A stretch of DNA of 49,433 bases from Fibrobacter sp. GTDB taxonomy: Bacteria > Fibrobacterota > Fibrobacteria > Fibrobacterales > Fibrobacteraceae. A model generated the notes under the pieces. It was not told the DNA's origin. It saw only the letters and a list, made by a program, of their open reading frames with translations, and did no database searches. The stretch spans positions 1-49,433 of the forward strand of contig JAKSIB010000026.1 of NCBI GenBank assembly GCA_024399065.1. Direction: 5' to 3'. The position numbers and the translations under genes are program-made. Positions within the stretch are counted from its first letter, which is position 1. Each line of letters opens with the position of its first letter. Of the stretch, positions 23,653 to 31,802 are shown in pieces.

Positions 23653-25332
23653 TTATTGATTATGCCAGAAGTTATATCCCAAAACAACATCACCCATTCC
23701 AGAATTGGAGTATCGTTTAATTTTAACAATCAGATCACTTGATGACGTCGTGAAAAAATCAACAACTTCAAACGGATTTGACGAGCTCTCAGAACGAGCA
23801 ATTAATTCACCATCTTGATAGACAAAAAGATCCAAATCTTGTGAAATCATCCTATGGGCATAAACATATGTAGCCGGGGTCAACCATGCAATAGCTATTC
23901 TATAGTGATGATTTGCGACAATATTACTTTCAATCTTCGTTATCATCCCACCATCATCAAAGCAACAGCCATTTGGACCATTCCAATAAGCAGAACGATT
24001 ATTCCAAGCTAAATCGCTATAAGCAGGAACACCTTTTGCAACATTAGCATAATTGTCCCGATCATGGTCAGCGTCTCCTATAGCAAGAGAATTGGCCGTC
24101 AGCAAAAGAGCCTTTACAACCTCAGGATGTCTTTTGTAGAAAACATGATCTTGTAGTAAATCAGCAACCATCCCAGCCATGTATGGAGTTGACGCACTAG
24201 TGCCATCAAAAAAACCGTTATAACTTACAGAGCCGTTTTCCCACACATAATGCGCATTCGGGAAAAAGAAATCCGTAAAATTAGCAACTTCAGGTTTCTG
24301 ATTCCTTATATCTGAATTTCTCCAAGCAGAATAAGAAGCATAATTTCTCGTCATAGGATCAACTGCACCCACAGTAATCGCATTAACTGCAAGCCCGGGA
24401 CTTTTCACCCAAAAATCATCATCCTCATCTTCAAAATTCTTATTTCCTGCACAAACAAAATTGATAACTCTATTATTGTAAATATAGTCATCCATATCAA
24501 CATCAGCTTGGCAATAATCACCCCCAGCACAAACCGTCCAAGAATGCGATCCAACATCTATTTGAGGATCCATAGTATTTGGGTTAGGATAAGCATCCTC
24601 ATCGTAACCATAAATCATTGCTTGAGGGGCTGTTTCTTGAAGAATTCTAGCAACACCTGTCGGATGCCCCTTATAACCACGATAACACGGCGTCATCGCA
24701 GAATAATGGTCCGTATCTAAGTCAGATGTTTCAGGACATCCCGTTTCATTAAAATACACACCAACACCATTGCCTTTATGGTTATTGGTAAACGCATGAG
24801 TATTAATTTGAGAAAGGGTAAAAATACTCGAATAGGTCATTGACGGTTTCGGTTCTTTATATTCCCCAACTAGAACAGGAGTCGGTCCACTTAAAAGTTC
24901 TCGAATTTCTTTCGCCGTAAGGTAATCGACATAGCTAGGCTTATAGAACTTTTCGTTTTCCTTTTTCGTTCGAGACACATAAGCATCTTTTGACAGAAGC
25001 TGATTATTCAACCAATATCGAGGAAACAACACATCGTTTTCATAACGACCATAGGAAGCTGAGTCCATTGATTCTCTAAAAGAGAGATCACTCACAATGA
25101 CCTTCATTCTGTTTTCTATCGGAAAAACAGCTGTTTTCAATTGATCCCGCTGTCTTCCCATAACATCTCGTTCAACGCTTGCAGTTCTATACTGAGTCTT
25201 TTGATTCAAGAATTCTTCAACAGCCCTCGTCACATGGCTTTGAGGAACATATTGCGGCAATACATCAACCTTTCCTTCCTCAGACCAAACGCTTGTTATA
25301 ACAAAAAATGTGAATGCAAAATACTTTTTCAT
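23653..25332 (-). CDS. Secreted S8 (subtilisin-like) peptidase with Glu in place of the catalytic Asp
   Basis: 559 residues. Signal peptide about 1-17. A long N-terminal region to about 185 may be a propeptide. Peptidase domain: GNGVGVYFNETG puts Glu196 where S8 enzymes have the Asp of DTG/DSG. GHPTGVARI gives His223, FVCAGN gives the oxyanion Asn297, and DGTSASTPYMAGM gives the nucleophile Ser379. The C-terminal 100 residues form a beta domain (YRIAIAWLTPATYVY, DLDLFVYQDGELI, VVDFF) like the P/jelly-roll domains that follow many bacterial S8 peptidases. The base composition is AT-rich compared with the flanking housekeeping genes. First gene of a two-gene unit. Confidence 0.85.
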   Translation of the reverse strand: MKKYFAFTFFVITSVWSEEGKVDVLPQYVPQSHVTRAVEEFLNQKTQYRTASVERDVMGRQRDQLKTAVFPIENRMKVIVSDLSFRESMDSASYGRYENDVLFPRYWLNNQLLSKDAYVSRTKKENEKFYKPSYVDYLTAKEIRELLSGPTPVLVGEYKEPKPSMTYSSIFTLSQINTHAFTNNHKGNGVGVYFNETGCPETSDLDTDHYSAMTPCYRGYKGHPTGVARILQETAPQAMIYGYDEDAYPNPNTMDPQIDVGSHSWTVCAGGDYCQADVDMDDYIYNNRVINFVCAGNKNFEDEDDDFWVKSPGLAVNAITVGAVDPMTRNYASYSAWRNSDIRNQKPEVANFTDFFFPNAHYVWENGSVSYNGFFDGTSASTPYMAGMVADLLQDHVFYKRHPEVVKALLLTANSLAIGDADHDRDNYANVAKGVPAYSDLAWNNRSAYWNGPNGCCFDDGGMITKIESNIVANHHYRIAIAWLTPATYVYAHRMISQDLDLFVYQDGELIARSESSSNPFEVVDFFTTSSSDLIVKIKRYSNSGMGDVVLGYNFWHNQ

Positions 25333-25380
25333 ATAAAAATCGGCTTTTTTCCAATATATAATTTTTAATTAAGCCAGTCA

Positions 25381-25539
25381 TTATAAATTCAGGTCTAAAA
25401 TACCTCGCTTACGAATAGTCCAATTTTCAAATTGGTGCGACGACGTCGCACTAATTACGTTTGCCAAACCTTCAAAAGTCTGGGGGTTGGAATTTTGCCA
25501 ATCGTTGGGCAACTTGAAATCTTGAATTTGACTGGACAT
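25381..25539 (-). pseudogene. Truncated DUF1016 5' end fused to unrelated codons
   Basis: Starts at the same ATG and leader as the DUF1016 gene and shares its first 26 codons (two amino-acid differences: Q to K, G to D). It then switches after EGLA to an unrelated 26-codon sequence beginning NVISATSSHQFENWTIRKRG and stops. The switch point is the edge of the direct repeat. HQFENW is reminiscent of Mrr-type restriction endonuclease domains, but the piece is too short to assign. Confidence 0.6.
25420..25451. other. Two abutting perfect palindromes at the repeat edge
   Basis: CCAATTT-TC-AAATTGG (25420-25435) shares its last base with GTGCGACG-A-CGTCGCAC (25435-25451). They lie 10 bp from the outer edge of direct repeat copy 2 (25461), inside the fused reading frame, at the junction where the accessory DNA meets the DUF1016 head. 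Confidence 0.6.
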
Positions 25540-25750
25540 AGTATCTCCTTTGGAAAGAAAAAAGACATCTGTTTTTCAGATGCCTTGGAGATACTTTTTC
25601 GAACCTCGGGCGGAATTATAGCTTATACATAAATACTGGCAAGGGTCAAATTGTAATTTGTTTGTAAAAGGAGATCCTCCCCATACGGGAACCATGCGCA
25701 CTAAGGAACAAGTTCCTAAGTGCTGTCCGCCGGAATCAAGTCCGGGATGA
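25461..25750 (-). repeat. Direct repeat copy 2: DUF1016 promoter, leader and 5' codons
   Basis: Same 290-bp unit as 20433-20722, offset 5028 bp, in the same orientation. Includes promoter 25615-25642, the SD/anti-SD arms 25540-25548 and 25587-25595, and the hairpin 25566-25582. It ends 10 bp before the yggS stop, as copy 1 ends 11 bp before the cotH stop. Confidence 0.92.
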
Positions 25751-25759
25751 CACATTGTG

Positions 25760-26566
25760 TTAAACGGGATCGTTTACGGGCTTGCTGTAGTCGCGTTCGC
25801 CGAAGAGGGCGGTGCCTACGCGGATCATGGTAGAACCTTCTTCGATGGCCACTTCCAAGTCGCCGGTCATGCCCATGGAAAGCTGGTCGAAGTTTGCGAA
25901 TACGCCGCCCCTGGCCAAGTACTTCTGCTGAAGATTGCGGAGGAAGGCAAAGCATTCGCGGGAATCTTCTGCAACACCGGTGTTCTTGCCGATGGTCATG
26001 AGGCCGCGGAATTTCAAGTGCTGGAATTTTTCGCTCTTGCCGTCGGGACCACAAGGGCCAGCGACTTTTTCAAGTTCTGCCAGGAATGCGTCGGCGTTTG
26101 CAACATCCAAACCGCTCTTGGTTTCTTCTTCGCCGGCGTTCACCTGAAAAAGAATTTCCAAAGTCTTGCCATTGGCCGCAACCTTTTCGCCTGGCAGTGC
26201 TGCGCAGACCTTTTCCAGTTTTTCAACGGCTTCCATGCTTGCAATGGAATGAATGCAGTCGGCGACGATGGCGGCCTTCTTCAATTTGTTGCTCTGCACA
26301 GGTCCTATGACATGGCACTGCACCGGGGAGCCATCGAGAGCCACGCGACGTTCGCTGAACTTGGATTCCGCTTCCTGCACGCGGTTCTCGCCAAAGACTT
26401 TTGCACCCAGGGCAATTGCGTTTTCCACTGCTTCCGCCGAGTGGAACTTACTGACCCAAACCAAAAGCACCGATTCACGGGAACGGCCCGCCTGAGCGCA
26501 AGCGGCAGAGATTCTCGTTTCCAATTTGGCCAGCTGGCCACGCATTTCTTCAAGAGTAAATTCCAT
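25760..26566 (-). CDS. yggS: YggS family pyridoxal-phosphate homeostasis protein
   Basis: 268 residues from the ATG at 26566. Type III-fold PLP-binding protein: LLVWVSKFHSAEAV contains the PLP lysine (Lys40), followed by FGENRVQEAESKF, HVIGPVQSNK, IHSIASMEAVEKL, FRGLMTIG, LSMGMTGDLEVAIEEGSTMI and RVGTALFGERD. These proteins buffer PLP and have no known catalysis. Internal insertion in NTGVAEDSRECFAFLRN is normal. The frame is open eight codons upstream, but homology starts at MEFTLEE. Confidence 0.94.
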   Translation of the reverse strand: MEFTLEEMRGQLAKLETRISAACAQAGRSRESVLLVWVSKFHSAEAVENAIALGAKVFGENRVQEAESKFSERRVALDGSPVQCHVIGPVQSNKLKKAAIVADCIHSIASMEAVEKLEKVCAALPGEKVAANGKTLEILFQVNAGEEETKSGLDVANADAFLAELEKVAGPCGPDGKSEKFQHLKFRGLMTIGKNTGVAEDSRECFAFLRNLQQKYLARGGVFANFDQLSMGMTGDLEVAIEEGSTMIRVGTALFGERDYSKPVNDPV

Positions 26567-26652
26567 GTTCCGAAATATAGAAAAACCCATAAGCCCAAGT
26601 TTTTATGGAACCGACTTTTAATATATTGCAGTACGGAAAGGCGAGGAGAACT

Positions 26653-27279
26653 TTGAAGAAATTACTACTGGTCATATTTGCGGTTCTATTCTTTTGCGGG
26701 GGTGCGCTTCCCGCAGTGGAAGACTATCTGGATGAAATCGCAAACAGCAAGGAAGTCCTGACCTTTTTCAACAAGAAGGATTCTCCCGAAAAACTGAAGA
26801 AGTTCATCACCTCGGTTAATCAGAAACTGAGCGCCGCCGATGTGGATCGCTTTTCCAATTATATCCTGACTTATTCAAAGCAGTACGATGTGGACTATAA
26901 ATTGGTGGCCGCCGTCATTGCCCAGGAAAGCAAATTCAAGGTCAACGCCAAAAGCCGCGTCGGTGCGTTAGGGCTGATGCAGGTGATGCCCACCACCGGG
27001 AAAAACGTGGCCCAGAAACTGAAACTCCAAAGCTTCAACCTGATGGATGCGAAGGACAATATCCAGATCGGCGTCAAGTTCATCTCCATGCTGCACAAGG
27101 AATACAGTGGCGATATCAACTTAATGCTGGCCCATTACAACGGCGGATACAAGCAGGCGGAACTGTACAAGACTTTCAGGTACTTCGAACTTTTACGTCT
27201 TGTGTTTATGAAATACGAAACCTTTGACTACGTGAAAAAAGTCAAGGCCAACTACCGAAAGATTAATCGGGAACTTTAG
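26653..27279 (+). CDS. Lytic transglycosylase, SLT domain, TTG start
   Basis: 208 residues. The start is TTG at 26653, because AGGAG sits at 26644-26648 and translation from there gives a signal peptide (MKKLLLVIFAVLFFCGGALP). SLT domain about 75-190: VAAVIAQESKFKVNAKS with catalytic Glu92, GALGLMQVMPTTG, NIQIGVKFISML and LAHYNGG. It should cleave peptidoglycan glycan strands in the periplasm with formation of 1,6-anhydroMurNAc. It is divergent from yggS and convergent with lon. Confidence 0.92.
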   Translation: MKKLLLVIFAVLFFCGGALPAVEDYLDEIANSKEVLTFFNKKDSPEKLKKFITSVNQKLSAADVDRFSNYILTYSKQYDVDYKLVAAVIAQESKFKVNAKSRVGALGLMQVMPTTGKNVAQKLKLQSFNLMDAKDNIQIGVKFISMLHKEYSGDINLMLAHYNGGYKQAELYKTFRYFELLRLVFMKYETFDYVKKVKANYRKINREL

Positions 27280-27301
27280 CCGTCTCGAAATCTAATCCCG
27301 A

Positions 27302-27331
27302 AATTTAAACGTTGCGAATTTAAACGTTGCG
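27302..27331. repeat. 15-bp tandem repeat, two units
   Basis: AATTTAAACGTTGCG occurs twice in direct succession (27302-27316, 27317-27331), each containing the palindrome AACGTT, in the gap between the transglycosylase and lon. Confidence 0.75.
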
Positions 27332-27343
27332 AAATTTCTGTAC

Positions 27344-27375
27344 AAAAAAAGACCCGCAGATTTGTTCCGCGGGTC
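27344..27375. terminator. Bidirectional terminator between transglycosylase and lon
   Basis: Stem GACCCGC (27351-27357) / GCGGGTC (27369-27375). An A-run (27344-27350) gives a T-run for the minus-strand lon transcript, and a T-rich stretch follows on the plus strand. Confidence 0.85.
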
Positions 27376-27384
27376 CTTTAATTT

Positions 27385-29796
27385 TTACTTCTTGCCAGAT
27401 TTTTTCTTCGCGGCCGTCTTGCCGGCAGGCTTTTCGCTCGCGGCTTTCTTTTCGTCAACCTTCGCAGATTTTGCACCGGGCTTCACAAAGAGAATCTTGA
27501 TGATTTCGTCGATGTGCTTGTGGGTGTAAATCTTCAGGCCCTTCTTTGCAGGAGCGGGAAGTTCGTTCACATCCTTCTGGTTCTGGGCAGGCAGGCGCAA
27601 GGTCTTCACACCAGCCTGGAGAGCAGCCAAAGCCTTCTCGTTCAAGCCGCCGATTGCAAGGCAGGCGCCAGTGAGGCTCACTTCACCAGTGAACGCGATG
27701 TCCGGCGGAATGGGCTGCTTGGTGAATGCAGAGAGCAAGCACAAAGTGAGGGCGATACCGGCGGAGGGGCCGTCCTTGGGAACAGCGCCTTCGGGCACGT
27801 GAATGTGAATGTCGGTCTTTCCGAACTTTTCAGCGTCGATGCCGAAATCTTCCAAGCGTTCACGCACCAAGGAGAGAGCGATCTGGGCGGATTCCTTCAT
27901 CACGTCGCCCAGCTTACCGGTGAGCAAGAGATTGCCCTTGCCCGCCATGAGGGAACATTCAATAGGCAGGATTTCGCCGCCAACGCTTGTCCAGGCAAGG
28001 CCAGTCACAACGCCCGGACGACCCGGTTCCGGCAACTGGCTTTCCAGGAATCGCGGAGCACCCAGGTATTCCTGCAAGGTCTTTTCATTCAGTTCCTTAG
28101 TAAACTTCTTGCCCATCACCATGTCCTTGGCGCGGTGACGCACAACGTTTTCCAGCATGCGTTCCAGTTCACGGACGCCAGCTTCGCGGGTCCAGTCGCG
28201 GATCACCTTGCGGACAATTTCATCGGGGAACTGGATGTCTTCACCCAGCTTCACGCCGGTACGTTCGCAAATGCGGGGCACCAGGTAGTTGGATGCAATC
28301 TTTTCCTTTTCGTGGGGATAGTAACCCGGAAGGCGCACGATTTCCAAACGGTCGTGCAAAGCTTCGGGAATCTGGTTCTCGTTGTTTGCAGTAGCGATGA
28401 ACAGCACGCGGGAAAGATCCAGGCCCACTTCCATGAAGTGGTCGGTAAAGTCGTGATTCTGTTCCGGGTCCAAGACTTCCAGCATAGCGCTGGCGGGATC
28501 GCCGCGGAAGTCGCTAGCCATCTTGTCAATTTCATCCAGAAGAATAATGGGGTTCATGCACTTGGCACGCTTGAGGGCATGAATGAAACGGCCCGGCATG
28601 GCGCCAATGTAAGTGCGGCGATGACCACGGATTTCAGCTTCGTCACGGACACCACCCAAAGTGATGCGAACGAAACTACGCTGCATTGCCTTGGCGATGG
28701 ATTCCACCAAGGTAGTCTTACCGACGCCCGGAGGACCCACCAGGCAGAGGATCGGTGCGCGGCGTTCTGTACCGGTAAGCTTCAGAACGGCAACGTATTC
28801 CATGATGCGATCCTTCACCTTGTCCAAGCCGAAATGCTTGGAGTCCAGTTCGGACTTCACCTTCTTCATGTTCAAAACGGTTTCGGTATATTCACCGTAG
28901 GGCAGCGTGAGGAACCAATCCAGATAGTTGCGGCTCACGGCGTATTCCGGAGAAGTGGGCTGCATCAGACGCATGCGGCCGATTTCTTCTTCAAGCTTTT
29001 CCTGGATGGCGGGGGCGAACTTCTTCTCCTTGATTTTCTTCAGGAGCTGATCCGGTTCGGACTGACCGTTTTCGCCATCAAGTTCATCTTGCAGCTGACG
29101 GATCTGTTCGGAAATGAACCATTCCTTCTGCTGCTGGGCCATCTTCTGACGAACGTTCTGCTGAACCTTCACCATCACATTGTCGTTGCTTGCGGCCACC
29201 TGCATCACTTCCAGGAGACGGTCTGCCAAAGCTTCGATGTTGCCAATTTCCAAAAGGCGCTGACGTTCATCCAAAGAAACCTGGAGGAACGGGATCATTC
29301 CATAGAAAGCATTGAGGTGGCTATCCATGGTGAACAATGCATCCACCATGCCTTCGGCAATATTCCTGTGCATGGAATATTCCCTGAACTGGTTCAATAC
29401 GGCTTCGAACTTTTCGCTCTTGTCCTTCAGGGTGATTGCCGGAACCTTGGGAGTAACGGTGACCTTGAAGAAACCTTCGTTGGAGACGATGGAACGGAGG
29501 TCCACCACCACGTCGCCTTCCAGCACAACCTTCACGCAACCATTGGGGAACGGAGTCACATTGCTAATGCGAGCCAACACACCCACGGAATACAAATCCA
29601 GCATGGGGTTGTCGATGAGTTCCTGTTCAATATTCTTCTGGGCAGCGAGAATAATCTCGTTGTCGTGAGCTTCGGCGTATTCCAAAGCCTTAAGGGAAAT
29701 GTCTCTACCAACAAGAATGCGGCGAGTTGTCAAAGGGAAAACAATGGCGTCCCTCAGCGGGAGCAACGGAAAGCTTTTCGAAAAGTCAATAGCCAA
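27385..29796 (-). CDS. lon: ATP-dependent protease Lon
   Basis: 803 residues. N-terminal LAN domain (FPLLPLRDAIVFP), coiled-coil and helical region (MAQQQKEWFISEQIRQLQDE), and AAA+ module with Walker A GPPGVGKTT, Walker B IILLDEIDKM and sensor FIATANN. The protease domain has catalytic Ser in PKDGPSAGIAL and Lys in IGGLNEKALAAL. It degrades misfolded and regulatory proteins in the cytoplasm. The last 35 residues are an unusual Lys/Ala-rich basic tail (KSAKVDEKKAASEKPAGKTA onward). It follows the clpX terminator, so it has its own transcript. Confidence 0.98.
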   Translation of the reverse strand: MAIDFSKSFPLLPLRDAIVFPLTTRRILVGRDISLKALEYAEAHDNEIILAAQKNIEQELIDNPMLDLYSVGVLARISNVTPFPNGCVKVVLEGDVVVDLRSIVSNEGFFKVTVTPKVPAITLKDKSEKFEAVLNQFREYSMHRNIAEGMVDALFTMDSHLNAFYGMIPFLQVSLDERQRLLEIGNIEALADRLLEVMQVAASNDNVMVKVQQNVRQKMAQQQKEWFISEQIRQLQDELDGENGQSEPDQLLKKIKEKKFAPAIQEKLEEEIGRMRLMQPTSPEYAVSRNYLDWFLTLPYGEYTETVLNMKKVKSELDSKHFGLDKVKDRIMEYVAVLKLTGTERRAPILCLVGPPGVGKTTLVESIAKAMQRSFVRITLGGVRDEAEIRGHRRTYIGAMPGRFIHALKRAKCMNPIILLDEIDKMASDFRGDPASAMLEVLDPEQNHDFTDHFMEVGLDLSRVLFIATANNENQIPEALHDRLEIVRLPGYYPHEKEKIASNYLVPRICERTGVKLGEDIQFPDEIVRKVIRDWTREAGVRELERMLENVVRHRAKDMVMGKKFTKELNEKTLQEYLGAPRFLESQLPEPGRPGVVTGLAWTSVGGEILPIECSLMAGKGNLLLTGKLGDVMKESAQIALSLVRERLEDFGIDAEKFGKTDIHIHVPEGAVPKDGPSAGIALTLCLLSAFTKQPIPPDIAFTGEVSLTGACLAIGGLNEKALAALQAGVKTLRLPAQNQKDVNELPAPAKKGLKIYTHKHIDEIIKILFVKPGAKSAKVDEKKAASEKPAGKTAAKKKSGKK

Positions 29797-29830
29797 AATT
29801 TTTCTCCAATATTTTTACGACCCAAAAATA

Positions 29831-29866
29831 CAAAAAAGGATGACGCCTTACCTAGGCTAATCATCC
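29831..29866 (-). terminator. Terminator of the tig-clpP-clpX operon
   Basis: Minus-strand hairpin GGATGA...TCATCC with an inner GCC/GGC stem, followed by six T, located between the clpX stop and the lon start. Confidence 0.8.
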
Positions 29867-29920
29867 CTTTGGCGCTTGCAAAGTCCGCTTCAGCACGGGG
29901 CCGATTTGCGGACACACAAA

Positions 29921-31198
29921 CTAGGAAGCTTTCTTACGAGATTTCTTGGGCGTCTCGGAAGAAGGATTCAATGCCTTCTTGACCATGTCGGCAGTAAGAA
30001 GCAACTTCTTGTTTTCAGTGCCGGGCATTTCAAACATGTAGCGCTGCAGAGCCTTTTCCATGACGGAACGGAGGCCGCGGGCACCAGTTTTGCGGACCAT
30101 GGTTTCGCGGACGATTTCCTTGAGGGCATCATCCTCGAATTCCAACTCGATACCGTCCATTGCGAACAAACTCTTGTACTGCTTTACCAAGGCGTTCTTG
30201 GGTTTGGTCAAGATGTTGAGCAATGCGGATTCGTCAAGTTCTTCGAGAGCCACAGCCACAGGCAAACGGCCGACGATTTCGGGAATCAAACCGAACTGAA
30301 TCAAGTCATCAGGTTCGATTACCTTGAAGAGTTCACTCAGGGAGTTTTCTTCTGCGCTACGAATTTCGGCACCAAAGCCCATGCCGCCCTTGTTGATGCG
30401 GCGGGAAATAATCTTGTCCAAAGTTTCGAAGGCGCCACCGCAAATGAAAAGGATGTTGCGGGTATTCACCTGAACCAGTGGCTGTTCCGGATGCTTACGG
30501 CCACCCTTCGGGGGCACGGCAGCAACGGTACCTTCCAAAAGCTTCAGCAAGCCCTGCTGAACACCTTCGCCACTGACGTCGCGGGTGATGGAAGGATTGG
30601 CGGTCTTACGGGCGATCTTGTCGATTTCATCGATGAAGATGATGCCACGTTCGGCCTTGGCCACATCATAGTCGGCAGCCTGCAAAAGGCGCACGATGAT
30701 GCTGTCCACGTCTTCACCAACGTAGCCTGCTTCCGTAAGGACGGTAGCATCGGCAATGGAGAACGGAACATCAAGGAAGCGGGCCATGGTCTGAGCCAGC
30801 AAAGTCTTACCGGATCCGGTAGGGCCCACCAACAGCAAGTTGGACTTTTCCACTTCCACGTCGTTCTTGTCGGTATGAGTTTGTTTGTAACGCAGACGCT
30901 TGTAGTGATTGTAGACGGCAACAGAAAGTGCCATCTTGGCCTGGTCCTGGCCGATTACGAATTCGTCCAGGTGGGCCTTGATTTCAGAAGGGCACGGGAG
31001 CGGCTTGGAAGCAACTTCTGCTGCAGCCGCAGCCTGTTGAGAACGGGAACGGTCTTCTTCAATGATGCGGTGGCACATGGACACACAATCACTACAGATG
31101 TGGACCCCAGCACCAGTAATCATCTTTTCGACTTGCTCAGCCGGTTTACCGCAGAAACTGCAAGTAACCGTCGGGTGGTTCTTCCCGTTACGATACAT
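29921..31198 (-). CDS. clpX: ClpX, ATP-dependent unfoldase subunit of ClpXP
   Basis: 425 residues. N-terminal C4 zinc finger ([24 protein letters not shown]), then the AAA+ domain: Walker [29 protein letters not shown], Walker [14 protein letters not shown], sensor [11 protein letters not shown] and [13 protein letters not shown]. It recognises and unfolds tagged substrates and feeds them to ClpP. The start ATG overlaps the clpP stop (TAATG), so translation is probably coupled. Confidence 0.98.
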   Translation of the reverse strand: MYRNGKNHPTVTCSFCGKPAEQVEKMITGAGVHICSDCVSMCHRIIEEDRSRSQQAAAAAEVASKPLPCPSEIKAHLDEFVIGQDQAKMALSVAVYNHYKRLRYKQTHTDKNDVEVEKSNLLLVGPTGSGKTLLAQTMARFLDVPFSIADATVLTEAGYVGEDVDSIIVRLLQAADYDVAKAERGIIFIDEIDKIARKTANPSITRDVSGEGVQQGLLKLLEGTVAAVPPKGGRKHPEQPLVQVNTRNILFICGGAFETLDKIISRRINKGGMGFGAEIRSAEENSLSELFKVIEPDDLIQFGLIPEIVGRLPVAVALEELDESALLNILTKPKNALVKQYKSLFAMDGIELEFEDDALKEIVRETMVRKTGARGLRSVMEKALQRYMFEMPGTENKKLLLTADMVKKALNPSSETPKKSRKKAS

Positions 31199-31788
31199 TA
31201 GATACCCTCTTTACGCGGCACGAAGATTTCGTCAATGACGCCAAATGCCTTGGCTTCTTCAGGACTCATGTAAAAATCACGGTCGGTCTTTTCACGGACT
31301 TCTTCGATTGCCTTGCCAGTATGCTTGGCGACGATTTCTGCCAGGGTGTCCTTAGTGCGGACAATTTCCTTTGCAGTAATCTGGATGTCGGTAGACTGAC
31401 CGGTAGCGGCGCCGGACGGCTGGTGCAACATGATGCGGGAATGCGGGAGAGCGTAGCGCTTGCCCTTGGTTCCAGCAGCCAGCAACACAGCAGCCATCGA
31501 TGCACAACTACCAATACAGATTGTAGCGATGTTCGGACGAACATGCTGCATGGTATCATAAATGGCCAAACCTGCCGACACGTATCCACCAGGGCTGTTG
31601 ATGTACAGCGTAATATCCTTTTCCGGGTTCTCGTATTCAAGGAAAATCAACTGGGCCATAACATTGTTGGCCACTTCATCGTTAATGGGAGTTCCCAAGA
31701 AGATGATGCGTTCCTTAAGGAGACGGGAATAGATATCGTAGGCGCGTTCACCGCGACCGGTGGTCTCAATGACGGTAGGGATGATCAT
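31198..31788 (-). CDS. clpP: ClpP, serine protease subunit of ClpXP
   Basis: 196 residues. Catalytic Ser is in [16 protein letters not shown], His in [13 protein letters not shown], Asp in the [13 protein letters not shown] region. [17 protein letters not shown] and [12 protein letters not shown] are typical. It forms the tetradecameric proteolytic chamber. The usual GQAAS before the active Ser reads GSCAS here, a mild variant. Lies 14 bp downstream of tig. Confidence 0.98.
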   Translation of the reverse strand: MIIPTVIETTGRGERAYDIYSRLLKERIIFLGTPINDEVANNVMAQLIFLEYENPEKDITLYINSPGGYVSAGLAIYDTMQHVRPNIATICIGSCASMAAVLLAAGTKGKRYALPHSRIMLHQPSGAATGQSTDIQITAKEIVRTKDTLAEIVAKHTGKAIEEVREKTDRDFYMSPEEAKAFGVIDEIFVPRKEGI

Positions 31789-31802
31789 TATGAGTGTACC
31801 TC

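Noticed and set aside
27302-27331. The 15-bp tandem repeat as an origin-type iteron
   Set aside because: Only two units, no DnaA boxes or AT-rich unwinding region, and no replication gene beside it.
27514-29982. An 822-codon open frame on the plus strand opposite lon
   Set aside because: Antisense shadow of lon; no recognisable domain, no ribosome-binding site, and lon itself is fully conserved.
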